Position numbers and translations under genes: made by a program. Source: Pycnococcus provasolii (Eukaryota > Chlorophyta > Pseudoscourfieldiophyceae > Pseudoscourfieldiales). Taken from it: a DNA stretch of 64,000 bases. Shown piece by piece: positions 28,624 through 37,110 of the stretch; the stretch's first letter is position 1; the number at the start of each line of letters is the position of its first letter. Where the stretch lies: the NCBI GenBank assembly GCA_049487715.1, contig CP150574.1, forward strand, positions 248,001-312,000, in the 5' to 3' direction. The notes beneath the pieces are model-generated. The model was not told the origin of the DNA, did no database searches, and saw nothing but the letters and a program-made list of their open reading frames with translations.

Positions 28624-31086
28624 TTACACCACGGCAAGCTGTTCCGGCGTCCAACCATTACGTTGTTCAATGCGAGGCAGGAGCTCCTCAGTCACGTAGC
28701 GATCTTGTGCAGCCTCGTCGTTCGTCGCCCACGCGAAGTAGGGGACGTATAGACACCGGACGCCACACGCGTGCATCCAAATGCGACGCGCGAGTGTCAT
28801 GTGCGTCGCGCTCGGGTCGACAGTCGGGCTCGTGCGCGTGTAGTGTGTTGGGCCCTCCACCTCAACCGCCATGCGCGCACCATCTAACCAGATATCAACC
28901 TTAAATGGAGTCTCTGGTATCAGAATCTCCTGCTCGTTGCTAATACCCGCGCGCGCCAAAGCAGCGCTCACCTCGTGCTGCCCGTAGCTGCGATATTCAT
29001 CACCACCCTTGAGCCACTCCTCGTGCCCACGCACCAAGAGATCTTCGGGAAGGACGAGAAGTGGCGCCTCACCGTCATCGTCACCAAGACGCATCAAGCT
29101 ATTCGCCTGGTACAGCTGCCTCAGCAACCCGTTGCTAGACAAAATGGTGCCACGCACGTCGCTCTGGTCGAGCAGTGCGACAATCTGTGCAATGTGCTCT
29201 GCTCTTGGCTTGCGCCACGGGCGCATGTTTCCAAGAGCCCAGAGCGCGTACGTGAGTTGCCTTGCCGACCACTCTTTCGTTAGGAGCGTGCTGCTCATGC
29301 CAGCGCAAAAGCGGTCCCATACGTCCAAATCCGGCACGTAGCCTAACTTGTTCCACGCGAACAGGGTCGCCCCGACATGCCGAGGTATGAGCATGTGCGA
29401 GAAGTTGGCACACGTGCGTGACATACTGTCCATGGCCTCTGCTCCGGGATGGTAGCGCATTGACGCGAACAGCCAAAGCAGATTCGCGTAGAACTTGGGC
29501 CCGCGCTCCGAATCGCCTTCCATCGATGTGATTCGGTCGCGCACACGATTCATTGCACCGTGGCCCATGTCATAGCTCATGGCGTAAAAGTTCCTTAGCA
29601 AATGTATCAGCTGTTGGTCCGTCGACTCGTGAATTCGCCCAGCTACCCGAGAAAGCAGCGCATGCTGTGGCATATGGCGCGAAACCTGCGACTCGAGGCC
29701 GTACATCACGTTGGTTAGCTCTTGCATCGACATGTTGTCGAACAGCATCGTTGCTCGCCTCTCTGCTGACGCAATATCGCTTGTTTCAGGCGTGTGGCCG
29801 AGACGTGCCCATGCGTACATAGTATTCGCTAGATCCTTTTCGTTGAAGTGGTCCATGAGATGCCTAACCCTACGATCGATCGCAGACATCGCGCTTTGCG
29901 ACGGTGAGTGGCCGAGCTTTGCCCATGCCCACAGCAGTTGACCAATGTCCTGCGAACGCCATGGACGATCTTCTGCCAAGTACGCATCGATTTGCAGCAG
30001 CGATGTGTCGTCTAGAGTGTGATCGAATTTGGCAAGCGCCCACATCCCATTGGAAATTGTCTTTGGCAGCGCCCTGCTGATGTCGTCGACGAGCGATCTT
30101 TCTAGCAGCTGCAGTACATCCGTGTCCGGCTGATGCTGCAAATCCGCAAAGCTCCACAAAAGAACGCTCGCATCTTGACTGGTCAACGCGTCTGTCACTT
30201 GAAAAAGCTTGAGCCACTTTTGGATGTGCTCAAACGCCTGATCGTCGAGCGGCACTTTCGACTTGGCGCAGGACCAGAGCAGATTGCAGATGTCCCGCGG
30301 GCCCAGCGCTTCCACGTGACACAGCACGAGTTTGGCGGCCCTGGCACGCACGTCGTCGGGTGGCACGCCCTGTAAACCGTCTACACAGCTATCTTGAATC
30401 TTCGCCCAGCACCAAAGAAGCACGGCAAGGCGTGTCGGCTCAAACTCGTCGAGATGTGACTCCATGGAGGAATTCAGCTCGCGCAGCATCTCGAACGCAC
30501 TTGTACGGTCAGGCACCCTCATCTCCACCTTGGCATGCGCCCAGAGGACATAGATTGCGTTATGGCCCCGCTTCTGCCTCGAGAAGGCGTGCGCGCCTAG
30601 TGCCGAGAGTCTCTCGGACAGGCGACTCCACGTTTGGGAACCGTCTTGCTTGCGCATCAGTGCTGTGCCGCATCTCTTAGCAACGCGCTGAAAGGCTGTC
30701 GCAACGTCAACAACATCCATATCATCGTACACGTCGTCAATTACCGCGAGCATTGCCGACGGCTGGCCCCCAGTCGCGTGGATGCGCCGATTTCTCTTTA
30801 CCATGGCCTCTCTCTGGATCAGCTTTCTCCTATTCTTTTGTCTTTGAGCCTCCGCCGACGCTTTTATTTCTGGTTTCAGCACTTTGCCAGGCGTCTCGTT
30901 CCATGATGATTTGTTTGAGTCGTCGTGCCCCTGAGCGGCATATCCACGAGCGTAAGAACACGAAGCCAAGTCTGTCTGCACGCCAGGCCAACGCAGCCTC
31001 AAGGCGTGCGGCGGACTCGTCGTCGTCCTGGCAGTGAGCGCAGCCAGCGTGCACTCGAGCAGCGGCTTGAGCGCACGCTTCATCAT
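28624..31086 (-). CDS. RAP-domain protein with octo/heptatricopeptide-like repeats (organelle RNA factor)
   Basis: About 820 residues from the ATG at 31086 (a second ATG is at 31083). An ATG at 31329 would add 81 residues that read through promoter-type motifs (AACCCCGAA), so the shorter form is preferred. The start looks like an organelle leader (MMKRALKPLLECTLAALTA). The middle has repeated helical units such as 'WALAKFDHTLDDTSLLQI', 'LLWAWAKLGHSPSQSAMSAI' and 'MYAWARLGHTPETSDIASAE', as in OPR/HPR proteins. The C-terminal RAP domain has 'FKVDIWLDGARMAVEVEGPT' and 'GVRCLYVPYFAW', a fold related to restriction-endonuclease-like nucleases. Such proteins control processing or translation of chloroplast or mitochondrial transcripts. 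The end of the gene is duplicated at 24009. Confidence 0.85.
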   Translation of the reverse strand: MMKRALKPLLECTLAALTARTTTSPPHALRLRWPGVQTDLASCSYARGYAAQGHDDSNKSSWNETPGKVLKPEIKASAEAQRQKNRRKLIQREAMVKRNRRIHATGGQPSAMLAVIDDVYDDMDVVDVATAFQRVAKRCGTALMRKQDGSQTWSRLSERLSALGAHAFSRQKRGHNAIYVLWAHAKVEMRVPDRTSAFEMLRELNSSMESHLDEFEPTRLAVLLWCWAKIQDSCVDGLQGVPPDDVRARAAKLVLCHVEALGPRDICNLLWSCAKSKVPLDDQAFEHIQKWLKLFQVTDALTSQDASVLLWSFADLQHQPDTDVLQLLERSLVDDISRALPKTISNGMWALAKFDHTLDDTSLLQIDAYLAEDRPWRSQDIGQLLWAWAKLGHSPSQSAMSAIDRRVRHLMDHFNEKDLANTMYAWARLGHTPETSDIASAERRATMLFDNMSMQELTNVMYGLESQVSRHMPQHALLSRVAGRIHESTDQQLIHLLRNFYAMSYDMGHGAMNRVRDRITSMEGDSERGPKFYANLLWLFASMRYHPGAEAMDSMSRTCANFSHMLIPRHVGATLFAWNKLGYVPDLDVWDRFCAGMSSTLLTKEWSARQLTYALWALGNMRPWRKPRAEHIAQIVALLDQSDVRGTILSSNGLLRQLYQANSLMRLGDDDGEAPLLVLPEDLLVRGHEEWLKGGDEYRSYGQHEVSAALARAGISNEQEILIPETPFKVDIWLDGARMAVEVEGPTHYTRTSPTVDPSATHMTLARRIWMHACGVRCLYVPYFAWATNDEAAQDRYVTEELLPRIEQRNGWTPEQLAVV

Positions 31087-31190
31087 TCTATTGTATGGCG
31101 TCGACGAGGAAGGAATCAAGCCTGGGGCCACACGTTGAGGCCGTAGGGGACGAGGGAGAGGGGACGCAAATCTAACTTTGGGAATGGGCA

Positions 31191-31234
31191 GATGGGGGTT
31201 TCGTTTGGCAGGGATTGCATTATTCGGGGTTGGG
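31191..31234. promoter_or_regulatory. GATGGGGGTTTCG and TTCGGGGTTGGG motifs
   Basis: Two members of the window's recurring G-rich promoter motif, between the divergent RAP and EGF-like genes. Their reverse complement would encode a Pro/Asn-rich run in the long form of the RAP protein, arguing that this DNA is regulatory. Confidence 0.5.
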
Positions 31235-31456
31235 TCAGGTGGTTGGGTCCGTCGCCCGCTCGGCGGTGTTCGGCACGTGTAGCCCTCCCCAGTGCACTCC
31301 CCCTTTTTCGCTCTGTCCCCGCTCACCATTCAGCCATTGCTCAACGCCTTAACAACTTACCTCGTGCTCAGTCACTGCGCTATTCAAGCTGACTCGCGGC
31401 CTAACTCTTACCTGCTCATCCTGCCCGCTGCTTGTGTCTCGCTTGCATAAGACGTC

Positions 31457-31882
31457 ATGCCGCAACTCCTCGACAAACGCGCGAAGGGATGGCTCCCACT
31501 TGTGCTCCTGCTGTGCTGTTCGACCCTGGGGATGGCCGAACACGAGTTCACGGGTAGGAGAGCGAGTGGCATTTATCTGGAGGGCAGAGAGCAGAGAGAC
31601 GACACGGTGGTTCTCCACGGCTCGTACGGGAACTTAGACGTGCTGTTAACCACCGAGCAGGCTGGGGGTGCCCTGAGTTCTGCCGTGACATTCCAGGCAC
31701 AAAATGTCATTGCGTCGGGTGAAGTGATCGTCAACGGCCAACCCCTCGGCCGGCGAGACATGTGCGCGCCCAAACCTCCGGCTTGCAACCCTCTATTTGG
31801 CAAGTTACAGTTCGACGGACAAAATTTCATCTGCGCTTGTGAGGATGGATTCTCCGGAGGCGACTGCAGTGCCTCAGGGTGA
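31457..31882 (+). CDS. Small secreted protein with a C-terminal EGF-like motif
   Basis: 141 residues. The first 27 form a clear signal peptide (basic start, then 'WLPLVLLLCCSTLGMA'). The middle has no recognisable domain and is beta-rich by composition. The C-terminus has Cys at spacing C-x6-C-x14-C-x-C-x8-C, ending 'CACEDGFSGGDC', which fits the EGF signature CxCxxGFxGxxC. There is no membrane span, so it is probably secreted or lumenal. Function is unknown. The gene converges with the oxygenase gene 142 bp away. Confidence 0.7.
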   Translation: MPQLLDKRAKGWLPLVLLLCCSTLGMAEHEFTGRRASGIYLEGREQRDDTVVLHGSYGNLDVLLTTEQAGGALSSAVTFQAQNVIASGEVIVNGQPLGRRDMCAPKPPACNPLFGKLQFDGQNFICACEDGFSGGDCSASG

Positions 31883-32017
31883 AGCGTCGGAGCGACTGTT
31901 CTCGGAGATCCTGAAAGGTTGCTGGACTTTTGTATTGATGCAACAAGTCGTTACGTAAGCGAAGCTCTTCGACCACTTGTAAGATAGAATATATTACTTT
32001 TGCAGTACAGGTATCTT

Positions 32018-32022
32018 TTACA
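32018..32022 (-). terminator. TGTAA poly(A) signal, oxygenase gene
   Basis: TTACA on the plus strand, 2 bp past the minus-strand stop codon. Confidence 0.45.
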
Positions 32023-32024
32023 CG

Positions 32025-32870
32025 TTATGATCGATTTCTACGTCCACCACCATGCTTGCGTTTCTTACGAGCGCGTCGTCTCAGCACCCACCCAAAAAGG
32101 CTAAATCTCTTCTCGTGACCCTTCGTCACTGCAGTCACCTCGTGGAGCCGTGGAACGGTAAATGCGACAAAGCGATTGAAAGCCGGTGGCAAAACGACAG
32201 GTCTCGAATCAGCACGGTCCACGAGACAACCGCCGTCTTCGACGTGCCAATTTCCCTTTGCGAGGTGCAGGACGACAGCAACGCGGCGCTCGTAAGTCTC
32301 GCCATCTTCGTCGAGCGTCACTTCAGCCATATCATCGTGCGGCGCGATACCGTCGCCTTGTGAATACCGCGCAAGCTGCAAGCTGCACTTTGCTCCACCA
32401 GCGAGCTTTTCCACCGCGTCAAACAAAGGCGCAAGTTGTGGAGCATCCTCGCGCGCACACGCTGCGAAAGAGTGCGCAAGGGTGTTGTCGTCGTCATCTC
32501 CCTTTGATGTGCACCACGCGCGCTCGGGCAGGGATTTCAGCAGTGTGTGCACGGCCTCTGCAATCGCGGTCGGCAATGCGTTCGGAATAACGTGCATCTT
32601 CGAAGTTGTCCCCGACGCACACGCACGAACTGCGTTCTGAACGTCGTCGTGCGCCATTTCGCCGTCCCAAGCAGCCAGTTCTGAAGCCGCTCGTTTGACT
32701 TCGTCTGGCGACACTTGTGTAGTCCCCTTGGTTCCCTTTCGTTTCTGCATAGCCTTCTCACTCGTCTTTCTCTTTTGAGCGTACTGTTTTTCGTCGCCGG
32801 GCGAGTCTTCTTGCGTGGTGTCGAGTGACGCGCGCGCCATAGCGCGAGCCCACATCGACGCCTTCGTCAT
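32025..32870 (-). CDS. 2-oxoglutarate/Fe(II)-dependent oxygenase (prolyl-4-hydroxylase-like fold)
   Basis: 281 residues from the ATG at 32870. An ATG at 32930 would add 20 residues that translate the GATTGGGGGTTT promoter motif, so it is disfavoured. The catalytic core is at the C-terminus. 'LQLARYSQGDGIAPHDDMAE' holds the HxD iron ligands (H178, D180), 'AVVLHLAKGNW' is a core strand, the distal His is in 'RLHEVTAVTKGHE' (H243), and R255 in 'KRFSLFGW' should bind 2-oxoglutarate. The N-terminal 60 residues are Lys/Arg-rich. The tail 'RRRARKKRKHGGGRRNR' looks like a nuclear or nucleolar signal. The substrate is unknown; a nucleic-acid-associated protein hydroxylase is a guess. Confidence 0.82.
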   Translation of the reverse strand: MTKASMWARAMARASLDTTQEDSPGDEKQYAQKRKTSEKAMQKRKGTKGTTQVSPDEVKRAASELAAWDGEMAHDDVQNAVRACASGTTSKMHVIPNALPTAIAEAVHTLLKSLPERAWCTSKGDDDDNTLAHSFAACAREDAPQLAPLFDAVEKLAGGAKCSLQLARYSQGDGIAPHDDMAEVTLDEDGETYERRVAVVLHLAKGNWHVEDGGCLVDRADSRPVVLPPAFNRFVAFTVPRLHEVTAVTKGHEKRFSLFGWVLRRRARKKRKHGGGRRNRS

Positions 32871-33514
32871 GGGGAGAGTGGAGATGGGAGGGCCCGATTG
32901 GGGGTTTGGGGAAGTGTGACACCTCAGCATCCTTGATTGGGGGTTTGGATTCCTTCCGCCCCAGCCAGGTGCCCCAGCCTAGTGGTTGTGGCCAGTTGTT
33001 CTGTTGTTGTATTTCTTCGAGGGACGGTTTTGTTCCCCTGCTGTGCCACTTGCGTGCGATGGCGCCTATGCACCCTGCCCTCCCCTTCCCGAACTCTCCC
33101 AAACGCTCGGACGGACCACTGGAGGGTGCACCATGCGCTTCCAACCATGTCTACGGCTCGAACCCAACCTCCGGCCAGGCACGGACTACGACACACACCT
33201 ACGACACACACGACCACCACGCCAACACTACACCTTCCACGCCATCACAGACACCCTCAACAACTTCGTGCTCAGACTCAACGCCGTCGTCGTGGACAAC
33301 TTCAACAACAAACACTGCAACTGGACGCCACCTGTCACGGACAACCAACCTTACAGCGAACGAAGCAAGCAAGCACAGACTCGCAGCCTGATTTGCTCGC
33401 CCGACGTCGTGGAGTCGAGAGGCGAGAGTCGACTGAGCCTCCGAAGACGATGGGCTACTCACCCTAGGGCTGCTGCTGCTGTATGGAGCTAGAAGCAGTT
33501 GGGCGAGCCAGCGC
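32871..33514. promoter_or_regulatory. Divergent promoter region with duplicated GATTGGGGGTTTGG motif
   Basis: GATTGGGGGTTTGGG at 32896-32910 and GATTGGGGGTTTGGAT at 32935-32950, spaced 39 bp. No gene is supported in the remaining sequence, although several overlapping plus-strand frames are open. Confidence 0.6.
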
Positions 33515-35614
33515 ATGCGACCGAACGAGTCGACGGAAGGGGGAATGGCTGCAGTATCGCGTGACGTTGTCGTCTCCAATGAAGACGGCAGGGCTCTGCG
33601 CCATGCGATGTCAGAACCACTGACTGCGCCGACGACGCGGGAGCAGCTCCCTCAGCTCGCTTCCGCGCCGTCGCCGCGAGGTGGTGGGGCCACCGACGAC
33701 AACGCGCTGCAGACATTTCTCGCGGACATATGCACCTGGGGTGGCGCGCAGGAGAGGTCGGCAGTTTCACGGGGGGAAAGGGGCACAGAGGTTCCTGCAA
33801 ATACAGTCGTTCAAGAGGTGGACGACGAGCTGGACGACGCATGTTGGGCGGAGATGCTGGGAGAGCTGAACACGCCGTCGTCGCGTAAGGACGTCTCGGC
33901 AGCCAACGTGTTGATGCCGCGATCTAAGAGTCTACCAGTGTCCGCGCTGTCGCCGCGCGGTGGAGAGAACATGCGCTACGTCGAACCTTTGGAACCATCT
34001 ATACAATTCGCATTGGATGATGCTGCGACGCACGACTCTTTCCTGCTGAATGACGATTACGCTTTTGGTGATGCGGCAATGGTGCGGAGCTTCAGCATGC
34101 CTATGCACAACCAAGGCATGTTCGCGATGAACGAAGATGCCTACGACTACACAGGAGGGATGATGGGACTGCCGCCTGATCGCATTCTGCCTCCCCCCCC
34201 GCCTCCAGAGTCGCCAAACTCACCGCGCCGCTTTGCACGAAGGCAGCGCAGGCCGAGGAAAGCGTCGGAGGCTTATGAAGCTTCCGCTTCGCGAGAAGAC
34301 AGCAGAACGCCGCCACCACCTCCGCCACCGCCGCCGCCGCCGCCAATGCCACCGCCACCGCCGCCGCCGCCGCCGCCGCCACCACGCGATAGATCGTCGA
34401 TTCCCACGCGTGCTCACGTGGGCGCACTATTTCACGATGTTGTCGCAGATGTTCCTATGCGCGCTTGGACGTTTAGCGAGGAGACGCAGAGTCGGTCAGG
34501 TGGGATGGCGTCCTACCTACGTGGGCCGAATCAGCAGCAGCAGCAGCGTCGGCGTCGGCGTCGCGACTCGGAGGAGGGGCCAGTTGCAAATCAGGGTAAG
34601 CGATTTGACAAGGCGCTGGCTGCCGCGCGCGCCGCGGCGGTGAACATGACGCCTCGCGGTCATGCGAATCCTATGGCAATCGCCGCTGCCGCGGTAGCCG
34701 CGGACAACGCTGCGCCCGCCATCCCGGAAGGCGGAGGAGGGCAACCATCACGAGCACGCGCAAAGACCTCATCAAAACCATCGACGGCGACTAACCAGTT
34801 TCTGAAAACATTTCTCGATGGTGACACGGGTCTCGCGCCGTCCGTCACGCCGACGCCGACGCCGACCCCGACCCCGCCACTGCTTACGCCCGGCGTTCCT
34901 GAGGCCCAGCCTACGCACAGATACGTTGAAAAAGCAAGGAAGGTGCATCTCGGGGTCACGCCACCCATTGCCAAGAAGCGCGACGTAAATGCGCCGCTTA
35001 AGGGCGTATCGCGCCAGGCATGGAGCGTACACTTCAACGCATTTGTGGACATTCCGCGCGACTGGTCGCCACCTTCATCCCACGAGTATTCCGCAAAAGT
35101 GGTGGTAAATGCAAGCAAGGCGAGCGAGTCGGTCACGGGCAATGCAGAGAAGGGAGTTGGATCGACGCCGGCATCCCCGTGCAAGCGGCTGCATTTGGGA
35201 CTGTTCGACACGCCTCAGTCCGCCGCTCGCGCGCACGACGTCGCACTTCTGAAGTTGATGGAGCACGAGTCCTCTCTAGAGGCGGCTGCGGGCAGGAGTG
35301 GCACGAGCGCGAGCGCTGGGTCAGGAGGCACGGCAGGCGCCGAGCCTGACAGTGCACCACCCACCGAGCGTGCTGAACGCCACATCGAGCTCAACTATGA
35401 CCCCAAGGCGTACGAGAAAAGCATGTCGGAGCTGCGGCACGTAGGTTTCTCGAATTTCATCGAGGCACTGAAGCGCGAGTCTATTTTCGGGACGGATCAT
35501 CCGACAGTGATTGGGAAGCACACGCGCCTAGCTCCGCGAGATGCTGGACAGGCTGCCACATTTATTGACGACGAAAATGCCACCAACACCGCCCCGCCGA
35601 CTTTAACAGAATGA
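33515..35614 (+). CDS. AP2/ERF-like transcription factor with polyproline tracts
   Basis: 699 residues. The AP2-like part is split: 'GVSRQAWSVHFNAFVDIP' at about 496, then a Ser/Lys-rich insert, then 'RLHLGLFDTPQSAARAHDVALLKLM' and 'IELNYDPKAYEKSM' to about 630. The GVSRQ start, LGLFDTxxxAARAxD helix and LNY end are the landmarks of the plant AP2 fold, which binds DNA through a three-stranded sheet. Upstream lie two long proline runs (about 228-290, up to 14 in a row), a Gln/Arg run and Ser-Pro sites, which suggest a regulatory or activation region. A Thr-Pro repeat lies near 448-456. The ATG at 33515 is followed by another at 33545. Target genes are unknown. Confidence 0.78.
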   Translation: MRPNESTEGGMAAVSRDVVVSNEDGRALRHAMSEPLTAPTTREQLPQLASAPSPRGGGATDDNALQTFLADICTWGGAQERSAVSRGERGTEVPANTVVQEVDDELDDACWAEMLGELNTPSSRKDVSAANVLMPRSKSLPVSALSPRGGENMRYVEPLEPSIQFALDDAATHDSFLLNDDYAFGDAAMVRSFSMPMHNQGMFAMNEDAYDYTGGMMGLPPDRILPPPPPPESPNSPRRFARRQRRPRKASEAYEASASREDSRTPPPPPPPPPPPPMPPPPPPPPPPPPRDRSSIPTRAHVGALFHDVVADVPMRAWTFSEETQSRSGGMASYLRGPNQQQQQRRRRRRDSEEGPVANQGKRFDKALAAARAAAVNMTPRGHANPMAIAAAAVAADNAAPAIPEGGGGQPSRARAKTSSKPSTATNQFLKTFLDGDTGLAPSVTPTPTPTPTPPLLTPGVPEAQPTHRYVEKARKVHLGVTPPIAKKRDVNAPLKGVSRQAWSVHFNAFVDIPRDWSPPSSHEYSAKVVVNASKASESVTGNAEKGVGSTPASPCKRLHLGLFDTPQSAARAHDVALLKLMEHESSLEAAAGRSGTSASAGSGGTAGAEPDSAPPTERAERHIELNYDPKAYEKSMSELRHVGFSNFIEALKRESIFGTDHPTVIGKHTRLAPRDAGQAATFIDDENATNTAPPTLTE

Positions 35615-35663
35615 CGTTATGGAACAACGATGAACGAGTTTATGGAGAAAGAGACAGGCAGAG

Positions 35664-35710
35664 TGAGAGAGAGAGAGAGAGAAGGAGAGAGAGGAGAGAG
35701 GAGAAGACAA
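35664..35710. repeat. (GA)n-rich microsatellite in a convergent 3' junction
   Basis: AGAGAGAGAGAGAGAAGGAGAGAGAGGAGAG-type run in the short gap between the AP2 and G-patch genes. Confidence 0.85.
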
Positions 35711-35735
35711 GGAAAAGTTGCGATAACAGGATTCT

Positions 35736-35740
35736 TTACA
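35736..35740 (-). terminator. TGTAA poly(A) signal, G-patch gene
   Basis: TTACA on the plus strand, 28 bp past the minus-strand stop. Confidence 0.45.
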
Positions 35741-35768
35741 GTACTATTAAAAATACTCCGCATTTGAT

Positions 35769-36812
35769 TCATCTACCGCCAATCCTCACTCGCACTTCCC
35801 CATCAACATCAAGAACATCAAAGCTGTGGCTTTTGCGCATCTTCTTCGCAAGTTTGTCACCAGACGGTGCTGCAGTTGGCGCAACCTTGAGCAGCCGTGC
35901 CTCGAGCCAGTCGATACGAACGCCCTTGCCAGCCGCGTGACCCTTTTTGCTCGATGTGAGAATGTCCAAAGCTGCGCGTCGCCACTTATCCTGTGATGAT
36001 GACATCGTCGACGCCGACGTCGACGTTGGCTCGGCATCTTTGCTGCTACGTTTTCGCTTGTTGCACCGCGTGACATCGCCTTTGTCGTCATTGTCGTCGT
36101 CGAATCGCATCTTCTGCCCAGCGTACTCTTTCGCCTTCAGCTCGCCTGCACCACTCTCACCACCGCCACGGCCGAGTCCGCCTCTCCCTGCTCCTCGCCC
36201 ACGCGCGTGTGCGGCGGTGTTTGCTGCCAGCTTTTCCTGGTCTTCCTCCGTAAAGCCTCTGCTTCTCCTCTTCTTTGGGCGCTTCAGCCCATCACGTTTC
36301 AGCGACAACAGACCCGCGAACGCAAAGATGCGCTCGCCCCACCAACCAGTCGGTGGACCTTTCACCTCCAGCTGCTCCTGTTCGTCATTGTCGTCGTCGT
36401 CAATTTCGTCGTCGTCGTCGTCGTCGTCGTCACCGCTCGTGCTTGCATCCTCTTGCGACTCTGACCTCCTCGCGTCGCCATCGAGTCTGTGCTCCGCGTT
36501 TCCGACACGGATGGCGCGCGCCGCCTGCTCAAATGCGTTCTCCCACCACTTGTCCTTCCAATCGTAGGCGGCATCGGCACCTACACCGACGTTATCTTCT
36601 CTTTTCTTCACCTTGATGGCACTCGCCCTCCCTTGCCCGTTCTTTCCGAGGCCTTCGCCCTCGCGCCAACCCAACGAGGACATGAGGCGCGCCCCGAACG
36701 TCTCCCCGTGCGGTGGAATTTTCGTTTCCGTAGCATCGGCAGGCTCAGTTAGTTTTTGTTTAGATATGTTGACGGGTATGCTTCCGTGCACGTGCGTGGG
36801 CGGCAGCTTCAT
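35769..36812 (-). CDS. G-patch domain protein (GPATCH4/PINX1-like)
   Basis: 347 residues from the ATG at 36812. A farther ATG (37049) would read through G-rich promoter motifs and almost touch the divergent CBP3 start, so it is disfavoured. The G-patch is at about 38-78 ('FGARLMSSLGWREGEGLGKN', then 'ASAIKVKKREDNVGVG'), a form typical of nucleolar GPATCH4/PINX1-type activators of DEAH helicases in rRNA processing. An Asp/Glu run (about 128-155) and an Arg-Gly-rich segment (about 205-230) follow. The Lys-rich C-terminus ends in a short beta-rich segment. Nucleolar ribosome biogenesis is the likely setting, by family. Confidence 0.8.
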   Translation of the reverse strand: MKLPPTHVHGSIPVNISKQKLTEPADATETKIPPHGETFGARLMSSLGWREGEGLGKNGQGRASAIKVKKREDNVGVGADAAYDWKDKWWENAFEQAARAIRVGNAEHRLDGDARRSESQEDASTSGDDDDDDDDEIDDDDNDEQEQLEVKGPPTGWWGERIFAFAGLLSLKRDGLKRPKKRRSRGFTEEDQEKLAANTAAHARGRGAGRGGLGRGGGESGAGELKAKEYAGQKMRFDDDNDDKGDVTRCNKRKRSSKDAEPTSTSASTMSSSQDKWRRAALDILTSSKKGHAAGKGVRIDWLEARLLKVAPTAAPSGDKLAKKMRKSHSFDVLDVDGEVRVRIGGR

Positions 36813-37110
36813 CGGGCAAGCAAGCGTCAAGTGGCGGGCGAGAAGGGCGAGAAGGGGAGGTCGGCCCTGGGGAAGGATGGGACGATGGCGGCGGTGCGGC
36901 GGGGGGGGAGGGAACGAACGACTGAACGAACGAGGCCAGAGGTCGAGTTCGGGGTTGGTATTCGGGTTTTGGATTCCGACTCTCAAGGCCCGGTTGCGTG
37001 CCCGTCCTTCTTGTCCTGGCGTCCCCCCCTGTGCGCCACAACTTCTCATCTCTCGCTCGTATCTTCCCCTTCCCTTCCGCTACCTTCCCTTGTGTCTCAC
37101 CAGGCCCGGC
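36813..37110. promoter_or_regulatory. Divergent promoter, G-patch / CBP3
   Basis: 298 bp containing TTCGGGGTTGGTATTCGGGTTTTGG (36948-36972). A pyrimidine-rich run ending TCACCAG just before the CBP3 ATG looks like a 3' splice site, so a 5' UTR intron is possible. Confidence 0.5.

Larger units (their letters stand above)
28399..28796. repeat. Segmental duplication, copy B (398 bp)
   Basis: Direct repeat of 23751-24181. It begins 11 bp after the polymerase stop codon. It carries a dead copy of the cyclic-nucleotide-binding gene 3' end and the functional RAP gene 3' end. It lacks 33 bp (in-frame length) relative to copy A. Confidence 0.93.

Noticed and set aside
32986-33492. Plus-strand open frames between the oxygenase and AP2 genes
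   Set aside because: No ATG in a credible position and no recognisable domain; overlapping frames are all equally open, as expected for promoter DNA.
36613-37110. N-terminal extension of CBP3 upstream of 37111
   Set aside because: The extension has no ATG at its beginning, overlaps the opposite G-patch gene, and the conserved presequence-like start is at 37111.
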